Assembly (NCBI RefSeq): GCF_023898315.1
Contig: NC_064616.1
Location: 703,357,389-703,421,388 of the forward strand
Reading direction: 5' to 3'
From: Schistocerca nitens
Taxonomy: Eukaryota > Arthropoda > Insecta > Orthoptera > Acrididae
DNA: 64,000 bases
Numbering within the stretch: position 1 is the stretch's first letter; each line of letters starts with the position of its first letter. Below the pieces are notes generated by a model. That model saw only the letters and a program-made list of their open reading frames with translations. It ran no database searches and was not told where the DNA came from. A program made the position numbers and the translations under genes. Of this stretch, positions 1-11,257 are shown one piece after another.

Positions 1-14
1 GAACGGTTGCAAAA

Positions 15-1000
15 ATGAATATTGCTGCACAGATGTTGCTGATACTCCAACTTGCACAACAAACTCTGCAAGCCATAACAGACAGATTGGCCGCAGCTTC
101 AGACACAGACACACCATCTCCCGAGAATCGACATCATGATGGAGACAATCAGCACGGCAGCCCCGTCGTTCCTGGCATTAGACTGCAAGGTCGAACTATG
201 GGCCAGGTATGTCGCAGCACTTCCTGGTCGACAGAATCTCCGGAAACGAGCAGAAACGTGCCTTTTTTGTCGGTTTATGCAGCACCAGATATAAATCATC
301 TCGTACAACAACTTAACTCTCAGACAGAGCCCCATGCTCTCCCATTCTATAGGATCGTTCCAGTTTGCTTGGATATTTTAATTTTCAGGTCCAAGTAGCG
401 GCAGCTGGACAGAAGTTCATTTGTCACAATTTCAGCGGCCAGTCATACAGAGAATGGAATGCACAGTTACAGAGGCTATTCAAGAGCTGTAGATTTGTAT
501 ACACTAGTCAGGACTGCAAACAGTAATATGCAGCTTCATCAGTCAGAAACATGATATTAGTGTACATTACAAATGAAGCCCTCTGGACAGACTTGATGAT
601 ATTGAAAGACCCTTCGTTAGAAACAGGTTTGCTATTATTAGGGTTACGAACAATCATTGAGTTCAGCAGCAGCTCTTCAGTACCCTCCCCGACTTGGGGC
701 TACTAGGACAACCTGTAGACCCCTACACTAGTCAGGATGGATTGCCAGATGGTACAAATCGACCAGGCAACGAAACGCCGACCCCAACAATTGTTATCGT
801 GATGCCAGTGTTTTCTATCACATCCCAGTTATCAATATCGTTGTAGCTTGGCGAAATGTACAACGTATGGGAAGTTAGGACACCGAAGTATTTCATTCAC
901 TGCACTAAATGTCAGTGGACTACAACAGGGTCGATCCATTGGAAGGAAGAACAGCAACCAGAGACGAACCTTTCCCAAATATTGCATATATCAAATGTAT
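15..1000 (+). pseudogene. gag-like region with decayed zinc knuckle
   Basis: An open stretch of 127 codons (15-398) and further broken frames precede a degenerate CCHC knuckle near 856-900. The knuckle keeps its first Cys and the GKLGH core, but the second Cys reads Tyr and the last reads Phe, so it could not bind zinc normally. The position just upstream of the protease motif is what marks this as gag; the N-terminal sequence itself is not recognisable. I infer a capsid/nucleocapsid remnant of the same retrotransposon. Confidence 0.45.
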
Positions 1001-1019
1001 ATTCCAAAGTACGACAAAC

Positions 1020-1172
1020 AGAATCTCCCTGATGATCCATGTTGATGATGTGCTACTAAGGTTGCAAATAGACACAGGTGCTTCTACAACCACCACTGAC
1101 TGGCAAACCTACCAGGAGGTGGGCGCCATCACCGTCCAACCCGTGGGTTTTCAAATGATGACACAGCAATAG
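1020..1172 (+). pseudogene. retrotransposon aspartic protease remnant
   Basis: The frame that contains the active-site triad DTG (1071-1079, in the context LQIDTGAST) is the classic start of a retroviral-type aspartic protease. The frame stops at 1172, well short of a full ~100-residue protease, and continues degenerately to about 1390 (an open stretch begins at 1186). It lies between the zinc knuckle and the reverse transcriptase, as expected for a gag-pol polyprotein. Inactive by truncation. Confidence 0.6.
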
Positions 1173-1619
1173 TTTTGTACGTTTATTGGGACAATTCAAC
1201 ACAAACGTCCACTATGGCATCCTCGTAGTGAATACTCCAGGAGCAGTGAACCTATTGCGAATGGGCCTCTTCAGAGTGTTGGAACTGGAGATCCATGGCT
1301 CTACACCCACCATCAACTCCCTCAGCGTTCCCAAATTCCTTGACATGTTGCTTGCAAAATTCAATTTAGTGTTTTTCCAACCAGGATAAGACGATAGAGA
1401 ATTTGAAGCACATATCACCCTACTCGCATCCACTCCCCCCCCCCCCCCCCAAAAAAAAAAATTCTTTAAAGCGCGTAATGTGCCTTTTGCCTTATGAGAC
1501 AAGCTTCAAGTTGAATTACAACGACAGCAACATGATAGAACCCTTACCCCTCTCCTAGGCAGTGGGCTACACCTATAGTCATAGTCAAAAAGCCGATTTA
1601 TGCCCTACGTAAAAACTCT

Positions 1620-2090
1620 TAGGCCGTGGTGGACTCATATCCAATTCCAAAGATGGAGGACATCTTGACCAGTTTGATGGGCGGAAGGATTTTTTTTTTA
1701 AATTAACCACAAACTTGTGTACCTTCAGCTTCCCCTGCGAATCCTGACAGAAGCTAGTAATCAATACCCCATTCAGACTTCACTAGTTTGCCGTTTGAAG
1801 TGGGTAGCGCCCGCGTTATTTTCCAAAGATATGCAGCAAACTACCTAGACGACATCCTCATAGCGGGCAAAATTGCTGAGGATCTGGCAGACAACCTAGA
1901 GACATTGTTTTCAGTATTCCAGAAAGCAAATCTTAACTGAAATAAGGGTAAGTGTCGATTCTTTGTAGCACAGGTCGAACATTTGAGACATGTCCTCAAT
2001 GCCACAGGGATTCATTCCGCTCCTCAATATACGGAGGCGGACCAAAAATCGCTCCTACCAAAAGATATTGGCCACCTCAAGTTAGTAGTA
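1620..2090 (+). pseudogene. gypsy-type reverse transcriptase remnant
   Basis: Two conserved blocks are readable. Near 1628-1690 there is a YPIPKMEDIL-like block, the region before the first catalytic Asp in gypsy RTs. At 1842-1853 lies YLDD followed by ILIAG, the polymerase active site (motif C). Downstream, residues resembling KCRFF and the GI/H segment of the connection follow after an in-frame TGA near 1938. The segment between the two blocks, including motif B, is largely deleted. The enzyme would copy the element's RNA; this copy cannot. Confidence 0.75.
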
Positions 2091-2149
2091 CAAAAATTGA
2101 ACAATTGAACTGTTAACGGAAATTCATACCACCAGCATGTGACAGAGCT

Positions 2150-2480
2150 TTCAGAGAACTTATACAGGACCTCCTCCATCGCACGTGTCTCATCGCCTAC
2201 CGTCCATCCCAGCCGCTCGTTTTAGCAGCAGATGCTTCCGACTGTGGACTGGGAGCAGTCCTATTCCACATTATTAATGAGATAGAGCGGCCGAATGCAT
2301 TCGTCCTCAAGACTCTGCCCCTCGCTGAATGAAACTATAGCCTAATTGAGAATAAGGCTCTGGCCATCATCTTTGGACTCAAAAACTTTCGTGATTACAT
2401 ACATGGTAGAAAATTCACATTGCTGACTGGTCATAAGCTATTGTTACCCTTTTTGAAGTCTTCCGCATCCATACCCACCA
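2150..2480 (+). pseudogene. retrotransposon RNase H remnant
   Basis: The frame around 2218-2460 reads as gypsy-type RNase H: an ADASDCGLGAVLF block with the first catalytic Asp, then a NYSLIENKALAIIF block with the catalytic Glu, a YIHGRKFTLLT block and finally GHKLLLPFL, where family members have TDH. One in-frame stop lies near 2329, and the third catalytic Asp reads Gly. The domain would remove RNA from RNA:DNA hybrids during reverse transcription. Confidence 0.75.
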
Positions 2481-2829
2481 AAACGAGTCACCTCATAGCG
2501 ATGGACAATATTTTTATCTGCATATAATCATGGCACCCTTTTCCGTTCCACCACACAACATGATAATACCGATCTTTTGTCCTGATTACCCAGAACTTGA
2601 TGAGAGCCCAGAAGTATGTTTCCAGTTATACAGCGGGTCAGAAGAAGCAGTAGCCATTCACTCACTGGGATGTGATAATGCTGGCCAGACGCTATGTAGA
2701 TGACCCAGTCCTGAAGGAACTCCTTCGAGTAGTCCACTGGGGGTGGCCCTCCGATCATCCGATCACAGACACGTCGGAATCTCGTAAATCCAGGTATACT
2801 GGCACAGAAGACACCCTCACGGCGTACTG

Positions 2830-3330
2830 CTCGTGCAGGGGGAGATTCATGACATCAGGGTGGTTACTCTGACGTCACTAGGACAACGAGTGCTGGCCTT
2901 ACTCCCCGAGGGGCACTTGGGGTTGGTCCTTAACAAACGGTTGGCTCGTCAGCACGTATACTGGCGGGATCTCGATGCCACCATCATGCAGTTGGTTGTG
3001 CCTTGCACCACATGCCAGAGTAAGCAGGCCGCAACACCTCACCGATTCTTCCCATGGTCAGACACTTCCGCACCATGTCGAGACTACACCTGAATGTTGG
3101 TGGACGATTTCTGGGTCATACCTGGCTCATAGGCACTGATGTAGGACAAGTTTTCCTTATGTCTCCCATATTTGAACACTTCATGAGCCAAACACTCCAC
3201 ACCCTGGCAAAACGTTTTTCAATAGAAGGGCTCCCAGAGACCTTGGTAACTGACAACGAGCCAAATGCACTTCAACCGAATTTACTTCCTTTTGTGAAAA
3301 GAATGGCCTACAATTAATACATACGGCACC
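2830..3330 (+). pseudogene. retrotransposon integrase remnant
   Basis: The N-terminal HHCC zinc-binding region is recognisable at about 2905-3045 by HLG, ARQHVYW and the CTTCQ pair of cysteines. Part of the catalytic core follows at 3060-3300, ending in VTDNEP, which corresponds to the second catalytic Asp region (usually TDNG). The core is shifted between frames and the downstream Glu cannot be placed. The order RT, RNase H, integrase supports Ty3/gypsy rather than Ty1/copia. Confidence 0.7.
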
Positions 3331-3673
3331 TTAATATTCGGCTTCCAGCAGTCTAGCCGAATGATTTGTCCACACGTTCAAGAATAAAATACCAAAATTA
3401 CAACGACTTCACTCTCTGGACGAATCCTTGACCTTGATGCAAACTTCGTATCTAGCCACTCCTCAAGACAGAGCCTCGCCAGCAGAAGAATTACATGATC
3501 GACCTCACAGGACACAGCTTTTGATCAACCATACGTCAGTCAGTTAGCAAGCATTATGAGAAACCGATGACAGCCGTTATACTCTTCAATATCCTGTTTG
3601 TCCCCTTTTTTTACTCGTTGACGCCAACACCGACTCCCTGCAAAGCAACAAAATTCCTCGGCAGGGTTAAGGC

Positions 3674-3926
3674 TAAAAATTAAATGAAATGATCGTACGG
3701 CATTGTTGGCCGGGAGACCCCATGCGGGGTGTTCGGCTGCCGAAATTGCAAGTCCTTTTTAGCTGATGCCACGTCGGCGACTTGCGAGTCAATGATGATG
3801 AAATTATGATGAATTACACACAACACACAGTCATCTCGAGGCACAGAAAGTCCCTGACCCCGCCGGGAATCGAACCCGGGACCCCGTGCGCGGGAAGCGA
3901 GAACGCTACCGCAAGACCACGGGCGC
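3674..3926 (-). mobile_element. tRNA-derived SINE (SINE-IV)
   Basis: Read on the minus strand it starts with a tRNA-like head carrying an A-box-like segment (near 3900-3920) and a B box, GGGTTCGATTCCCGG (3862-3876). A CATCATT-rich middle, an AAGTCGCCGACGTGGC core and an A/T-rich tail near 3674-3690 follow. The flanking GCTAAA at both ends is a plausible short target duplication. It interrupts the gypsy remnant. The core and tail resemble those of SINE-II (4917-5157), although the tRNA head differs. Confidence 0.75.
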
Positions 3927-3929
3927 TAA

Positions 3930-4445
3930 AGTCACCCTGAGCAACGGCATGGACTGCAGATAAACCAAATGCAACCCCGCAAAGGAAAAATCTCAAACAG
4001 AAGGATTACCTCCAGCTCTTTTTCCAGACTTGGAGACCCAGCAGAGGCCACAATGAGTCAACACAAGGTCATCTCAACCGCAGCCATCAACCAATTGCAC
4101 GGGGCAGTCCGCCCCTGCAGAACCAACTCTGGTGGAAGTGGACGTCATTCCAGACCCCTCCTTGCCCATCATCGATGTCCCAGAACAGCAGGGAAACATC
4201 GAGAAGAGCTGCACTCTCTCTGTCCCTTCTGGGGAGGAGAAAGAGATGACACGTCGCAAAGTTGTACCAGCAATTTCGACAACACATCATACGCCTCAGA
4301 GTCATGGGTTTCCCTTTGGCCAGACAACCACGTTTCACCGAAAAGTAGACTTCCTGGCAATCTACTAGGCGGCCCTAGCAGCACCGCCAGAGGTCGTAAG
4401 TCCCGTAAAACTACTTGCTTCCGTAATTCACGTGACCGAGAATAG
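3930..4445 (+). pseudogene. probable 3' continuation of the gypsy-like element
   Basis: Several overlapping open frames (for example 4132-4368 and 3969-4445) give Pro/Ser/Glu-rich translations without a domain I recognise. Codon-like composition and position after the integrase, across the SINE insertion, suggest the C-terminal part of pol or a downstream ORF of the same element. This is inference from position only. Confidence 0.3.
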
Positions 4446-5846
4446 ATTCCAAGAATTCCAGCCGCTGTACAGTATTTAGGACCCTACCGAGGCTGGTGTA
4501 CAGCCATCCATCGGCAGTTGACTTCGAGCCAGAACTCCATTTCGGACATCCAGCCAATACCAACGCGCCGTCTCCGATGGCGACCAGCAGCCATAGCCGC
4601 AGACAACGCCCTGGGTCGCCGTGACGCCGCTGTCGCATCTCTTTCTGTGATTGTGGATTTGTAAAAACGGCTCTAATTACTCTTGTATTACGTTGACTGT
4701 AGAGTTTTCCGAGGGAACTTTAACTCTCTGCCTTGACGTAAGAACATAAACCTTTTGTGAAACATTAACTCCGTGCACTGACGGAAGAACTGAGCGTTTA
4801 ATTGAACTTTGCTTCAAGATAGTGTCACCGAGACCTATCATTTTCATTTCGTGTGACCAACTTCTTTGTTTGTAAACTATGGCCTTTAACCATTGACTTT
4901 CACCTGTCACTTGTTCGCCCCGATAGCTGAGTGGTCAGCGTAACGGATTGCCGTCCCACGGGCTCGATTGCCTGCTGAGTCGGGGATTTTCTCCGCTCAG
5001 GGACTGGGTGTTGTGCTGTCTTCATCATCATTTCATCCCCATCTGGAGCGCAAGTCGCCCGATGTGGCGTTGAATGTAATAAGACCTGCACCAAGGCCGC
5101 CGGACCTGCCCCGCAAGGTGCCTCCCGGCGAATGACGCCAAACGCTCATTTCCATTTAGCTGTCAGTTTTGTATTACTAATCATCGGAGTAGACGAACAA
5201 ACTTTCTTGGTTCTCTTGACAAACTTTTTGAGGAATCTTTAACGTTATTTTTGTCACATGTGACGGATTCGTCAGAAACATTCTTCTTGACATGCTCTTC
5301 GAAATTCGGGCGTTCGAGCTGACCACATACTTGCTCCTTAAGTTATTTCTCCTGGGACCGATCCCTGCGTAGGTGAGTGTTGTCGTTTTGTATAGTGAAA
5401 TAACCACCTGTCGCACCAGCGTAATGATATACAAACATCTCAAGTAAATCACCTCTGTAAACCAGTGAAGTCAAAATTGCTTGTGGAAAGACTCAGTGAT
5501 GCATTAGTTCACGGAGTGGTATCCCTTCAACGTGTATGTAACGGATTATAACGGATTCCTGCTTTTCACTGCCGTGTTAAACCATATCTGCTGTGCTTTG
5601 TGTCCTAAGCCAGAACTCACTTTCGGCAAGAACAATTCCCCATTAATTTGCAGCACAGCGTACAAGCTGGCGCGCCCACTGGAAACAGTCTGTTTTGAGC
5701 CGGGAGAAGAGAACAACACACGTGGCTTTCCCTCTCGCGTACGTTCTGCTTACATGAGGCCTTACACGCGCACTGCTCTACAATACTTTTTTTAAAAGCA
5801 ATCGATCGCACAGTCTGGATAAGCTCACAACATTACGAGAGCATGC
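4446..5846. other. unassigned sequence, possibly LTR-derived, plus SINE
   Basis: Apart from the SINE at 4917-5157 I recognise nothing here. The stretch 4446-4916 follows the end of the gypsy-like coding remnants and could be its 3' LTR, but the upstream LTR is outside the window so the two cannot be compared. The short open frames are not supported by any motif. Confidence 0.3.
4917..5157 (+). mobile_element. tRNA-derived SINE (SINE-II)
   Basis: It begins with a tRNA-like head, CCCGATAGCTGAGTGGTCAG (A box), with a decayed B box near 4965. A CATCATCATTTCATC segment, a CGCAAGTCGCCCGATGTGGC core and a 3' end in CATTTCCATTT follow. CTGTCA occurs just outside both ends and may be the target duplication. 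A second copy in the opposite orientation lies at 20033-20430. Confidence 0.8.
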
Positions 5847-6503
5847 TAAAAAGTAATATCTCACAATGTTTTGTGTGAAAACTCTGAAAACTTTACAATA
5901 CAATGAACATTATTAACATTATACATCTTTACTCTTCATGTCTACATATCTATTTCTCAACATAGTCACCCTGGCTACGAACTCATTTCTTCCAACGAGA
6001 AAGTTGTTTGTTAATGTCTCACAACAGAATATTTGACTTTGTTAACGGAGCTACAACCTCACCTCTTCTTACACCGCTTCGTCGCTATCAAAGTGAAGTC
6101 CTCGAAAGGTTTGTTTATGTTTTGGAAACAGATAAAAATCGTATGGAGCTAAGTCGGGACTGTTTGGAGGATGATTGATGGCAGTGAACCCAAGGTATCG
6201 TGTCGTTGCAGACGCCGCAGCGTTCGTGCGTGGCCTGGCTTGTCATGCTGACGTAGAAGGTGTTCCATGTGTGGACTAACTCTTCGAACTCGAAACTCGA
6301 TTACAGCACACTATTTTCCTCGTACCGATGTCGTCACATTACACACCGCCATGTTACACACTACAATTCGGAGCACCCTAGCGGCAGAAAGCTGAAAATA
6401 TGTAGCTATCAAGAATGAAGATGTAGAATGTTAATAACGTTGGTTTTATTTAAGAAGCTTCAAGAGTTTTCACGTACAAAAATTCTGAGATATTACTTTG
6501 CAG
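5847..6503 (-). mobile_element. internally deleted mariner element
   Basis: The two ends are inverted repeats: AAGTAATATCTCACAATG at the left and its partner ending in GAGATATTACTTTG at 6484-6500. On the minus strand the middle still encodes decayed mariner transposase C-terminal blocks: a DNARPHT-like block near 6215, the SPDLAPYDFYLF-like region near 6160, and a GDYVEK-like C-terminus near 5965. The N-terminal DNA-binding half and the first catalytic Asp are missing, so this is a non-autonomous deletion derivative about half the usual 1.3 kb length. Confidence 0.7.
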
Positions 6504-6610
6504 TGATCCCTCGTATTAAATCGAGTGCACTAAAGCAAATAGTTTTAGTCTCATTCCATGGATGACAATGATTTAACCTCATAGACGCAGAATCGACATT
6601 CAGTAAGTTT

Positions 6611-7142
6611 TGTGTTAGCAGAAGAGCCAACACAGGGTTACGAGTGGAGGCCGAAATGCCCGCGTTTTAGCTCACGCAGGCTGGCGTGAAAAGGGAAGAA
6701 CTATACTGACGTGAGGTCTGGAACATGACAAGGAATGAGAATTCAGAAAGTGGCCGTATTTAGTTTGATACTTAACTTGAATCCATTAATGATGAACGTC
6801 GCTCTTGACTTACATGATTCACAATATTATCCGTTCAGAATACATTCTGGAAGTAATTATAGTAACTGAATATGGCGCCTTGCTAGGTCGTAGCATGAAG
6901 GCTATGCTAAACTGTTCTCTCTGTAAATGAGAGCGTATGTAGACAGTGAACAATCGCTAGCAAAGTCGGCTGTACAACGGGGGCGAGTGCTAGGAAGTCT
7001 CTCTAGACTAAACCTGCCTTGTGGCGGCGCTCGGTCTGCAATCACTGACAGTGGCGACACGCGGGTCCGACGTATACTAACGGACCGCGGCCGATTTAAA
7101 GGCTACCACCTAGCAAGTGTGGTGTCTGGCGGTGACACCACA
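6611..7142 (-). mobile_element. solo LTR of a retrotransposon
   Basis: On the minus strand this reads as an LTR that starts TGTGGTGTC at 7142 and ends in AACACA near 6611. The first 25 bp form a 9-bp stem, TGTGGTGTC pairing with GACACCACA, at 7118-7142. No primer-binding site or coding remnant adjoins either end, so it is a solo LTR left by recombination between two LTRs. I recognise the sequence as a repeat common in grasshoppers; a target duplication is not clear (TAAG occurs near both ends). Confidence 0.6.
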
Positions 7143-7489
7143 ATAAGAGTTGCTGAAGTCTAATAAGATGACAAAGATAAAAACTAGAATCAGTGAGAAC
7201 TTTTATCTGGGTCTGACTTGTTCTTAATTTGCCAACTGACTTCAACCTTCCTTTTTACGGTACGTGACACGCCAACTACTGTCCTGCCACCAAATATGTA
7301 GATTCATGATGTCATCTCGGATGTGTCATCTGTATCTCCCATAGGGATCATATCACGTCAACAGATTTCTTTGTACTAATCAGCTATCTGTCTCTAGAAC
7401 TAGAGCACGGATAAAAGTGCAATAAAAATCCTTACAAGACTCCTAATATGTGTAACGGTGTTGTTAAACTGGCGCACAAGATCAGGTTG
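7143..7489. other. no recognisable feature
   Basis: AT-rich sequence between the solo LTR and a LINE fragment; no motif, long frame or repeat recognised. Confidence 0.4.
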
Positions 7490-7860
7490 GCTAAAATTCA
7501 ACAGAAACGCTCAGCAAGGCTAGAATCACGGTAGTTCTAAAAGAAACAAAATCGATAGACGTAATGGTAATTTCAGGAGTACCCCAAGGAAATGTGATAG
7601 GACCGTTACTGTTTATAACGTGTATAAGTGATCCAGTGGGTAACGGCAGAAGCCCCTGTTTGCAGATGATGCACTTATCTATAAGAGGTTAGCAACATTA
7701 GAGACTATACCACAGGAAGACCTGAAGAGGGTTTATGAATGGTGCAGGGACTGACAGTTTGAAAGGGAGTGTTTAAAAACTTTGCGTTGCTGGTCTCTGA
7801 TTTGCAAGAGGGGATTACTCAGGTTACAATATAATATAAATGGGGTTCGATAATTAATGT
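7490..7860 (+). mobile_element. LINE reverse transcriptase fragment
   Basis: The plus strand near 7569-7620 reads VISGVPQGNVIGPLLF, RT block 4 of non-LTR retrotransposons, closely matching the LINE-A copies in this window. The following FADD region is frameshifted (around 7660-7690), and the palm end carries stops. Both element ends are lost. This is a short, old relic of a LINE-A-like element. Confidence 0.65.
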
Positions 7861-9889
7861 ATATTCACACCAGGCTGCCTGGTATCAATGAGTTTGCGTA
7901 AGACAAGTGGATCAGCGAAGAATTTAAACTTGTAATTTGGTTTGGCCACAGATGTCATTAGCATCGATTTTATGCGAAACGGATATTTTCGCTACCTCAC
8001 CAGTTTAAAAATACAAGTTGATGCGAGGAGTAAATTTAATTAACCATCTCAGTAATTGATTTTGTCTCCTTTTCTAGCACTCATTATGTCACGGTAACAG
8101 GTTGGTTTGCAAGGAGAATTGTACTTAGAATGTGTCTGGTTCAGTAATAGAAGATAGAAGTTCAATAACCATAATGATTGACATTTATTACTGTTGAGCA
8201 CAAGCTATGTGCATTGAGTTTTACAATAAAAGACAACTAGAAGCTGCTTCAGCCAATGAATTATGGACACAAGGAAAATGTTATAAGTATATGATACACT
8301 AAAAGCACTCGTAATCACATTCAATAACATGTGGATGTTACCTGCAGATGTAGCTTGTTTTATATGGGCAGTGGATAGGGAGAGTGGTATGGAAAGAAAT
8401 CATTGAAACTCACTACAATTATCATACCAGGATTCGAAATAGAAAGAACCTATAGACGCTCAGTTACCACCATGGAATTGATCATGGTAAAAAGGGGGTG
8501 TGCAGAGGCACACCACTGGCCAGATGCCTAACTGATAAAAACATGTTACATTCTACTATTAAAAATTCACTACTGCTTATGTAAGGACACATAGTAATTT
8601 CTGCCTATGACTTCTATGCAAAGCAGTGAAAGAAAATCCCTTAGCTCGGGAAATGAAATCCCTAAAAAGACGGACACAAAATAGCCAAATACAATCGCTT
8701 AAGGCGACGAAACATTCATATAAACACTTCAGGAAGCGCTTTGATCGACTACTGTGCCACATGGTGTCGTCATCAACAACTGATCGAGACTAAGACACGA
8801 GTATCACTAGAATTTTGACAGAAAATATTTTCACCAAATTACCTTCTATTATGAAAGTGGAATGCACTCAAAGACTGTGATATGACTTTCAAAATGATGG
8901 AGAACAGCAATCAGTCGTCCTTTCCTTTCATGTTTTATTAAATCAAATCTAGATTTCGGCTAGTAACTAGTCACTATTAATGCTAAAAAACACAAGAAGC
9001 ACATAGTCAGGAGATATAAAAAATTATAACTCGTGGTATAGACTATATCGCTTGTTCATTAAATGAAGTACCAGTATTTCAGAGTTTCAGTACATGCCCT
9101 AGTACGTCAATGCCTGTTGTTCAGGCTCCTGTCACAGTTCATACAAGACTACTGTATAACTACAGTAACGAAGGTAGGCTTTGCGGAAAACACATCGGAT
9201 GTCTGTATGTCGATCTCTATATGAACTATGTGGTACGTAACATTCCTAGAAAACCAGTTATGGTCTCCAATAAAACTTAAAATTTGCATAGGAATAACAC
9301 AAAATATAATACAAGGAAAATTATTGATTTGCTGTCTGACTTACTGCCACATTTAACAGTTAATATTAAAGATGTAAAAAATGCATGATTCGCTGCTTGT
9401 GAGCCAATTGTTATGTTATTCTTTAAAAACACAGAGGTAACGTAAGGTTCATAATTTTTTTAAATATTTACAGAACACTAGGAACATGATGCATGCTGTG
9501 ACTATTACAACTGATCTGATTTAAATAACTTTTTCTTTTGTACTATTTTTCTGTTTATTTAATCGTCGCGATGAGGTATGTGGTTCCTTTCCCATACTGA
9601 ATCATTCATAGATGGCGCTAAATATCAGAAAGGTAGATAGTTGATGTGATTTGTCATTTCGTAACAGACATAGCAAGTAGTGATCTGTGTGCCACTTCAA
9701 ACACATTGTTAGTTATAAATACAAAAAAGCAATATACTGAATTGCTCTTATTAACAATGTACATGCATCTAAACCAAAGTAACTTGGAAAAGTTCTGTAG
9801 GTTCAATATTATAACTATTATACACATACATTTTTACGTTGGTGGCTGCTACATACTGGCAAGAAGGCAGGACCTCTTTTTTTACCCTT
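7861..9889. other. no gene recognised
   Basis: About 2 kb of AT-rich sequence without a credible coding frame. The only structured piece is 8940-8990, where the minus strand carries a self-complementary CTAG segment followed by CCGAAAT, similar in layout to the hammerhead-like motif at 31975-32694 but more degenerate. Confidence 0.4.
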
Positions 9890-11146
9890 CAAACACATCT
9901 CATCCAGTTCACCGCCTGATGCAGCCAGTGGTTCCTTTGCATCGACCCTTCCAAGACCCAGTCAATCATCATAGGTTATACCAACCACTCCTTCCAGTTC
10001 CACGATTTTTACCTCACTCCTACCCTGAAATACCTTGGCCTCAGCCTCGACCGTCACCTCACCTGGACTCCGCATCTCCTTACAATCCAACACAAAGCCC
10101 ACAATAGACTGTACCTCATGAAACTCCTGCCTGGCCGGACATGGGAACTGCATCCTTCCACCATCCTTCACACCTACAAATCTTTGATCTGCCCCATCCT
10201 TTGTTATCAAAGTGTCACCTGGATTTCCGCCTCTCCCAGATTCAATAAATCCCTCCAAATCCTTGAACACCATGCTCTCTGCCTCGCCTTTCGATCCACC
10301 TCCCGTCCCCCACGCAGATACTCCACAAACTCATCCCCGTCCCATATCTTCTCCTTTTCCTTGAACGCGTCCGCACTCTGTACATTGTCCTCAGACTCGA
10401 TCCCCCCCCCCCCCCCCCCCCCAACCGCCAGTGTCTTCTATCCTCTGTACCTCCAGCCTGTTGCTGCGCCTTTACCGTGGTGTCCCGCCCTCACTCCATC
10501 TCCACACCCTCCACCTCCTTTCCCATTGCAACTTCCAGCACCCACCCCTCCTGGATAATGAGCTTTGGGCTGATATCTACTCCTCTTACCAACTCTAATC
10601 CTACCTTCCCCCCTCCCACTTCTCCTGCCCCTTGGTGCATCCCTGAACCCCCCTTTCCTTTTCTTCCCACCCCCTCCAGCCCCTCGACGCCCGCTGCACC
10701 TTCCCCTCCACTCTTTTCTCCTTCTCTCAGGCTTCCTCTCCCTCGGCAGGTCCCTCCCGGCAGTTTTTATTCTTTGTCGTGTGTGCTCCATCTCTTACAG
10801 TTATTTTAAAGTGTCTTCGTTCTGGAGTGTTTTAATACTGTGGCCAACTTTTAACTTGTGCGTGTCTCTTCAGTGTACTTTATGTGTGCCATCAATCACA
10901 AACTTTATGTCGACTTTTTTTAACTGTCCCCCAATGAACGTCTCTGTGTCAGTGTATATTTTAACCCCCATGGTCCCCATCTATTATGTTCTTGTGTCAG
11001 CCTTTTTATCGCCTTTTATATGTATAGTTTCCTCCTTTTACTCACTGTAATGACACTCGGCTGAAGAGCGGCGGATTGTACTGCTGCCAGCCATCCCCTG
11101 GCCATATGGAACAGGGGAATGAAATCACAACAAAGAAAAAGAAAAT
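9890..11146 (+). mobile_element. 5'-truncated jockey-like LINE (LINE-C) with 3' UTR
   Basis: The plus strand encodes the C-terminal part of a non-LTR reverse transcriptase: TLKYLGLSLDRHLTW (about 10025-10070), then NRLYLMKLLPGRTWELHPST and an ILHTYKSLICPIL block. The KYLG block and the following thumb residues are typical of the jockey group. A frameshift separates the two main frames near 10110. A pyrimidine-rich 3' UTR follows and ends in an A-rich tail (AACAAAGAAAAAGAAAA) at 11129-11146. The N-terminal endonuclease and polymerase palm are absent. Confidence 0.75.
10400..10422. repeat. poly-C tract
   Basis: About 22 consecutive C residues inside the LINE-C 3' region. Length errors are likely in sequencing of such a run, so frames crossing it are unreliable. 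Confidence 0.9.
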
Positions 11147-11257
11147 GACCTGTTTTGTACACCCTGGGTCGTATCCTTCACTGCTCTTAGCAAGCAGTTT
11201 TCATAGTGACCTGATCATTAATGAGGTTGCATCAAACATTTTTTATGGCAAAAGATG

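Larger units (their letters stand above)
1..3670 (+). mobile_element. Ty3/gypsy-type LTR retrotransposon, internal region, decayed
   Basis: Remnants of gag, protease, reverse transcriptase, RNase H and integrase follow each other in the Ty3/gypsy order on the plus strand. Each block is recognisable by motif but broken by stop codons and frameshifts, so nothing here can be translated as one polyprotein. The 5' LTR lies outside the window, and I could not define a 3' LTR with confidence. A SINE at 3674-3926 interrupts the element, and the stretch 3930-4445 probably continues it. The domain order is seen in the sequence; the Ty3/gypsy call follows from integrase lying after RNase H and from the YLDD form of the polymerase motif. 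Confidence 0.75.

Noticed and set aside
3850..3926. tRNA gene on the minus strand
   Set aside because: The cloverleaf-like head continues into a SINE body with the same core as SINE-II.
1..4445. Endogenous retrovirus with env
   Set aside because: No envelope-like frame, signal peptide or fusion segment is visible; the domain order fits a Ty3/gypsy retrotransposon.
7118..7142. Operator-like palindrome
   Set aside because: It is the terminus of a solo LTR.
10438..10809. Overlapping Pro-rich and Arg-rich frames on both strands
   Set aside because: They arise from the pyrimidine-rich LINE-C 3' UTR and the poly-C tract.
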